Assembly: GCA_946403565.1 (NCBI GenBank)
Contig: CAMJAJ010000025.1
Coordinates: 1 to 9,842, forward strand
Reading direction: 5' to 3'
DNA length: 9,842 bases
Origin: an uncultured Treponema sp.
GTDB taxonomy: Bacteria > Spirochaetota > Spirochaetia > Treponematales > Treponemataceae
Position numbers and translations under genes: made by a program. Positions within the stretch are counted from its first letter, which is position 1; each line of letters begins with the position of its first letter. Below the pieces are notes generated by a model. It did not search any database. It was not told where the DNA came from and worked only from the letters and a program-made list of their open reading frames with translations. Of the stretch, positions 5,559 to 9,842 are shown piece after piece.

Positions 5559-8500
5559 ATGGAAAATAACGATATGACGTCTTCTGTGAGGACTCTGTCC
5601 CTGAAGCCATCCTCCCGTCCCATCCGGATGGGAATTGATGTCGGCTCTACGACCGTGAAAGTCGTCATCCTGGATGACGCTGGCGAGATGATATATGGCG
5701 TATACGAACGGCACCGGGCCGACATACGCAGCACCATTATAAACGTCGTGAACAAGGCCTTTGATACGCTTGTCTCTGCCTTCCCCTTGGGTGAGGAGCA
5801 GCCGATCAGCGTGAAGGTGACGGGTTCCGGCGGCCTTTCCGTGTCGGAATGGCTGGGCATCCCCTTCATACAGGAGGTCATCGCCGCCACGACCGCCGTC
5901 AAGAAGTCCATCCCCCAGACGGACGTGGTCATCGAGCTGGGCGGCGAGGACGCGAAGATCACCTACTTCAAGGGCGGGGTGGAGCAGCGGATGAACGGGA
6001 CCTGCGCGGGCGGCACGGGTGCCTTCATTGACCAGATGGCCGCCCTGCTGGAGACCGATGCGGCCGGCCTGAACGAGCTTGCGAAGGGAGCCGCGACCAT
6101 CTATCCGATAGCGGCCCGCTGCGGGGTTTTCGCCAAGACAGACATACAGCCCCTGATCAACGAGGGGGCGAGAAGGGAGGACATCGCGGCCTCCATATTC
6201 CAGTCCATCGTCACCCAGACCGTCTCGGGGCTGGCCTGCGGCAAGCCCATCCGGGGCCATGTCGCCTTCCTGGGAGGCCCCCTGCACTTTTTGGACCAGC
6301 TGAGGAAGCGCTTCATCGTGACGCTCAAGCTGACCCCCGAGGAGACGATAGTCCCCGAGAACAGCCAGCTTTTTGTTGCGGCCGGGGCGGCATATTCTGC
6401 GGAGCGTGAGATATCCTGCCTGTCGGGCGAGATGCAGCGGCAGGTCCACTTCCCGACGGTGGCGGAGTTCAGGCAGTCGCTGAAGAAGCTCGTTGGCGCG
6501 GAGATGCAGGAGGTCCAGCGGCTGGAGCCGCTCTTCAAGGACCAGGCGGAGCTTGACGAGTTCAATGCCGTCCATGCGACCCAGGTTGCGTTGAAGGGCG
6601 ACCTCGCGTCCGCAAAGGGGCCGGTGTTCCTGGGCCTGGATGCGGGAAGCACGACGACGAAGGCGGTGCTGACGGACACCGAGGGCCGCATCCTCTGGAA
6701 GTTCTATGATGTGAACGCGGGCAACCCCGTGAACCTGGCCATAAAGGTGCTGAAGGACCTGTACCGGATCCTTCCCAAGGACTGCTATATCGCGCGCTCG
6801 GTCTCGACCGGTTACGGCGAGGCCCTGTTCCAGGCGGCCCTTGGCGTGGACGCGGGCGAGGTGGAGACGATCACCCACTACCGGGCGGCGGACTTCTTTG
6901 TACCTGGCGTGGAGTTCCTTCTGGACATCGGCGGCCAGGACATGAAGTGCCTGCGCATGAAGGACGGGGCCATCACCTCGATCCAGCTGAACGAGGCCTG
7001 CTCGTCGGGCTGCGGCTCCTTCCTGGACAACTTTGCCCACACGATGGGCATGGACGTGCGCGAGTTCTCCAAGCTGGCGTTGCTCGCGCCCAAGCCCGTG
7101 GACCTGGGGACCCGCTGCACGGTGTTCATGAACAGCCGCGTCAAGCAGGCCCAGAAGGAGGGCGCGTCCGTCGCGGACATCTCCGCGGGCCTTTCCTATT
7201 CGGTCATCAAGAACGCCCTGTTCAAGGTCATCAAGCTGCGCAAGGCGAGCGACATAGGGCAGAAGGTGGTGGTGCAGGGCGGCACGTTCAACAATGACGC
7301 CGTCCTGCGGGCCTTTGAGAAGGTCGCGGGTGTCAGCGCATATCGGCCCGACGTGGCCGGCCTGATGGGTGCCTACGGGTCCGCCCTCATCGCGCAGGAC
7401 CAGTGGGAGGACCTGCGCCGCCCCAAGCCGGATGACCCGGACCAGAGCCTGCGCTTCGTGAAGAGCGGAATCGTGGGGCCTGACCAGCTGGATTCCTTCA
7501 AGGTGGACCTGGACCTTCGCCGCTGCGGCAAGTGCTCCAACAACTGCCTGCTCACGATAAATACCTTCTCGACCGGCCAGGGCGAGGACCGGAAGGTGCG
7601 CACCTTCGTCACCGGCAACCGCTGCGAGCGCGGCGCGGAGCTGGATGCGGCCGGCCATGTGATCGACGCAAGCAACAAGGCGGCCACGCAGGAGGACGAG
7701 GACGACGGCAGGAACCTGCCCAACCTCTTCGACTGGAAGTACCGGCGCCTGTTCCACTACGTGCCGCTCAAGAAGGAGGATGCCCCCATGGGCGAGGTGG
7801 GCATACCGCGCGTGCTGAACCTGTACGAGAACTACCCCCTCTGGTTCACCTTCTTCACCAAGCTGGGCTTCCGCGTCCGCCTGTCGCCCCGTTCCAGCCG
7901 CATGGTCTATGAGAACGGGCTGGAGACGATACCGTCCGAGTCCGTCTGTTACCCCGGCAAGCTGGCGCACGGGCACATCAAGAGCCTGATGGACATGGGC
8001 TGTTCCTTCATCTTCTACCCCTGCGCCCCCTACGAGAAGCTTGAGGATTCCGGCGCGGGCAACCACTACAACTGCCCGATCGTGACGAGCTATCCGGAGG
8101 TCCTGCGCAACAACGTGGACGAGCTCAGGCAGGATTCCTCCATATTGTTCCTGAACCCCTTCCTGCCGATCTTCGACCGGGAAGGACTTGCGGCCCGCCT
8201 CTACGAGGAGCTTTCTCCCCACTTCAAGCTGACCGCGGCCCAGGTGAAGGCCGCCGTCGATGCCGGCTGGGAGGAGCAGGAGAAGTTCAAGGCCGAGGTG
8301 CAGGAGAAGGGCGAGGAGGCCGTCGAGGAGATTATCCGCCGCGGTGCGAATGGAATCGTCCTGGCGGGCCGTCCCTACCACCTGGATCCGGAGATAAACC
8401 ACGGAATTCCCGAGATGATCAGCGGGCTGGGGCTTGCGGTCTTCACCGAGGATTCGGTTGCGCACCTGGGCAGCATCGAACGGCCCCTGCGCATCGTGGA

Positions 8501-9842
8501 CCAGTGGGTGTACCACAACCGCCTTTACCGTGCCGCGTCGTTCGTGACGGGGATGCCCAACCTGGAGCTGGTGCAGCTGACCTCGTTCGGATGCGGACTC
8601 GACGCGGTGACGAGCGACCAGGTGGACGAGATAATGAAGGCCAAGAGCCGCACCTACACGCTCATCAAGATAGACGAGGTGAACAACCTCGGTTCGGTCA
8701 GGATCCGCATTCGGAGCCTGATTGCGGCGGTCAAGGCCAGGCTGCGGAACCGGACGAGCCTGCCGGTGAAGTCCTCCGCCTACCGGAGGCAGATATTCAC
8801 CAAGGAGATGAAGTATTCCCACACGATACTCTGTCCCCAGATGAGTCCGATTCACTTCCGCCTGGTGCAGAAGGCCTTCCAGTATTCGGGATACAACCTG
8901 GTCCTGCTCGGCTCCGTCGATCCCAAGGCGGTGGACATAGGACTCAAGTACGTGAACAACGATGCCTGCTATCCGTCCATATTGATCGCCGGGCAGATGA
9001 TCGCCGCCTTGCAGAGCGGCAAGTACGACCTGAACAACACGAGCCTTCTGATTACGCAGACGGGCGGCGGCTGCCGGGCCACCAACTACATCGGCTTCAT
9101 CCGCCGGGCCTTGAACGACGCGGGGCTGAGCCACGTTCCGGTGGTCTCCTTGAGCGCGCAGGGCCTGGAGAAGAATCCCGGCTTCAAGCTCACGCCCTTC
9201 CTGATTTCCCGGTCCATGCGGGCCGTGATGGTGGGCGACGTGCTCATGCGCTGCCTGTACCGCGTCCGCCCCTACGAGGCCGTGCCGGGAAGCGCGAACG
9301 CCCTCTACGAGAAGTGGAGCGGCCGGGCGGAGATAGTCCTGAAGAACGTGAACGTGTTCAGCTACCACAAGCTTATCCACGGAATCATAAAGGACTTTGA
9401 CACGTTGCCCCTCCTGCCGATAAAGAAGCCGAGGGTCGGCGTTGTCGGCGAGATATTGGTCAAGTTCCATCCGACTGCGAACAACAGGATCGTCGAGACC
9501 ATCGAGGGCGAGGGCGCGGAGTGCGTCATGCCGGATCTGGCCGACTTCCTCTTCTATGCCTTCAGCAACGGAATTTTCCGCCACGAGAAGCTTGCCTTCC
9601 CCAGGCGGACGGAGGCCGTCGCCCGCTTCCTGGTCTGGTTCCTGGAGCGCTACCGGACCTTCCTTAAGATGGAGCTGCGCCGGAGCCGCCGCTTTGAGCC
9701 TCCGACCATCATCTACTCCCTGATGAAGGGGGTGGACGACATTGTTCAGCTCGGTAACATAACCGGTGAAGGATGGTTTTTGACAGCGGAGATGGTGGAG
9801 CTGATAAAGGGCGGCGTGTCGAGCATCGCCTGCGTGCAGCCC
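5559..9842 (+). CDS. Giant 2-hydroxyacyl-CoA dehydratase activase-type fusion protein, 3'-truncated by the window edge
   Basis: The frame is open for 1428 codons to the window edge with no stop. The first domain (about 24-340) is a BcrAD/BadF/BadG-type ASKHA ATPase, with GIDVGSTTVK, IELGGEDAK, Cys149 in TCAGGTG and Cys188 in ARCGVFAK. A second copy (about 355-620) has GLDAGSTTTK, LDIGGQDMK, Cys481 in EACSSGCG and Cys520 in TRCTVF. In HgdC-type activators the equivalent cysteines hold a [4Fe-4S] cluster in a homodimer. Next comes CxxCxxxC (656/659/663) with Cys689, then DUF2229 (about 747-960, with ESVCYPGK and FYPCAPYE). The AGRPYH segment (about 948) and FGCGLDAVT (about 1007) follow. The C-terminal part is HgdB-like, from about 1085 on, with Cys1092, DACYPS (Cys1137) and GGGCRATNY (Cys1172). 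The last visible residues are CVQP. Homologues usually continue with an FGCLPNH-type stretch, so probably only a short C-terminal part is missing. Activators of this superfamily use ATP to drive low-potential electron transfer. The substrate of the fused form is unknown. Confidence 0.93.
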   Translation, partial: MENNDMTSSVRTLSLKPSSRPIRMGIDVGSTTVKVVILDDAGEMIYGVYERHRADIRSTIINVVNKAFDTLVSAFPLGEEQPISVKVTGSGGLSVSEWLGIPFIQEVIAATTAVKKSIPQTDVVIELGGEDAKITYFKGGVEQRMNGTCAGGTGAFIDQMAALLETDAAGLNELAKGAATIYPIAARCGVFAKTDIQPLINEGARREDIAASIFQSIVTQTVSGLACGKPIRGHVAFLGGPLHFLDQLRKRFIVTLKLTPEETIVPENSQLFVAAGAAYSAEREISCLSGEMQRQVHFPTVAEFRQSLKKLVGAEMQEVQRLEPLFKDQAELDEFNAVHATQVALKGDLASAKGPVFLGLDAGSTTTKAVLTDTEGRILWKFYDVNAGNPVNLAIKVLKDLYRILPKDCYIARSVSTGYGEALFQAALGVDAGEVETITHYRAADFFVPGVEFLLDIGGQDMKCLRMKDGAITSIQLNEACSSGCGSFLDNFAHTMGMDVREFSKLALLAPKPVDLGTRCTVFMNSRVKQAQKEGASVADISAGLSYSVIKNALFKVIKLRKASDIGQKVVVQGGTFNNDAVLRAFEKVAGVSAYRPDVAGLMGAYGSALIAQDQWEDLRRPKPDDPDQSLRFVKSGIVGPDQLDSFKVDLDLRRCGKCSNNCLLTINTFSTGQGEDRKVRTFVTGNRCERGAELDAAGHVIDASNKAATQEDEDDGRNLPNLFDWKYRRLFHYVPLKKEDAPMGEVGIPRVLNLYENYPLWFTFFTKLGFRVRLSPRSSRMVYENGLETIPSESVCYPGKLAHGHIKSLMDMGCSFIFYPCAPYEKLEDSGAGNHYNCPIVTSYPEVLRNNVDELRQDSSILFLNPFLPIFDREGLAARLYEELSPHFKLTAAQVKAAVDAGWEEQEKFKAEVQEKGEEAVEEIIRRGANGIVLAGRPYHLDPEINHGIPEMISGLGLAVFTEDSVAHLGSIERPLRIVDQWVYHNRLYRAASFVTGMPNLELVQLTSFGCGLDAVTSDQVDEIMKAKSRTYTLIKIDEVNNLGSVRIRIRSLIAAVKARLRNRTSLPVKSSAYRRQIFTKEMKYSHTILCPQMSPIHFRLVQKAFQYSGYNLVLLGSVDPKAVDIGLKYVNNDACYPSILIAGQMIAALQSGKYDLNNTSLLITQTGGGCRATNYIGFIRRALNDAGLSHVPVVSLSAQGLEKNPGFKLTPFLISRSMRAVMVGDVLMRCLYRVRPYEAVPGSANALYEKWSGRAEIVLKNVNVFSYHKLIHGIIKDFDTLPLLPIKKPRVGVVGEILVKFHPTANNRIVETIEGEGAECVMPDLADFLFYAFSNGIFRHEKLAFPRRTEAVARFLVWFLERYRTFLKMELRRSRRFEPPTIIYSLMKGVDDIVQLGNITGEGWFLTAEMVELIKGGVSSIACVQP

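Noticed and set aside
5574..5576. ATG at 5574 as the activase start
   Set aside because: It is possible and in frame, but the Shine-Dalgarno-like sequence before it is weaker than the GGTGGA before 5559. The choice changes only five residues.
5517..9584. A 1355-codon open frame on the minus strand opposite the activase gene
   Set aside because: It is a by-product of strong GC-biased codon use on the + strand. The translation has no recognisable motif and is a low-complexity run of Gly, Leu, Val, His and Arg. The + strand frame carries many conserved family motifs across the same region.
1..9842. Mobile elements, CRISPR arrays, tRNA or rRNA genes
   Set aside because: I saw no transposase motif, regular direct-repeat array, long terminal inverted repeats or cloverleaf-type sequence on either strand.

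Overview
The window is a GC-rich bacterial segment. Three 60-base lines counted inside the small gene at 4989-5366 gave about 52% GC, and one line in the large gene after it gave 70%. All genes are on the + strand. A spirochaete, most likely a high-GC Treponema, is the best guess. This rests on a tiny BspA-type leucine-rich-repeat protein with a tail I associate with Treponema, and on secreted TPR and lipoprotein genes of the kind common there. It is an inference, since no rRNA or other taxonomic marker is present.

Layout: (1) 1-980, the 3' part of tilS (tRNA-Ile lysidine synthetase). (2) 981-1142, an intergenic stretch with a possible extended -10 element and a roughly 95-nt sequence that folds well and ends in a GGAA tetraloop. 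Its RNA family is not identified. (3) 1143-4910, two genes 3 bp apart. The first is a 698-aa exported protein with a TPR-like N-terminal half and five acidic DxNxDG-type loops. The second is a 555-aa lipoprotein serine protease of the HtrA/trypsin type with PDZ domains. (4) 4924-5455, a self-contained unit: sigma70-like promoter, strong Shine-Dalgarno, a 125-aa single-repeat LRR protein and an intrinsic terminator. (5) 5495 to the window end, a candidate promoter and a giant gene that runs off the right edge after 1428 codons. It encodes a fused 2-hydroxyacyl-CoA dehydratase activase-type protein with two ASKHA ATPase domains, a cysteine motif, DUF2229 and an HgdB-like C-terminal part.

The exported protein and the protease are probably co-translated and act in the periplasm or at the cell envelope. 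The activase-like protein is cytoplasmic and its presence implies an anaerobic lifestyle: related activators use ATP hydrolysis to drive low-potential electron transfer through oxygen-sensitive Fe-S clusters. Its substrate is unknown. No mobile element, CRISPR array, tRNA or rRNA was seen. The most interesting items are the internally duplicated cysteine architecture of the giant protein, the 24-residue-period acidic-loop modules of the exported protein, and the unassigned structured RNA.
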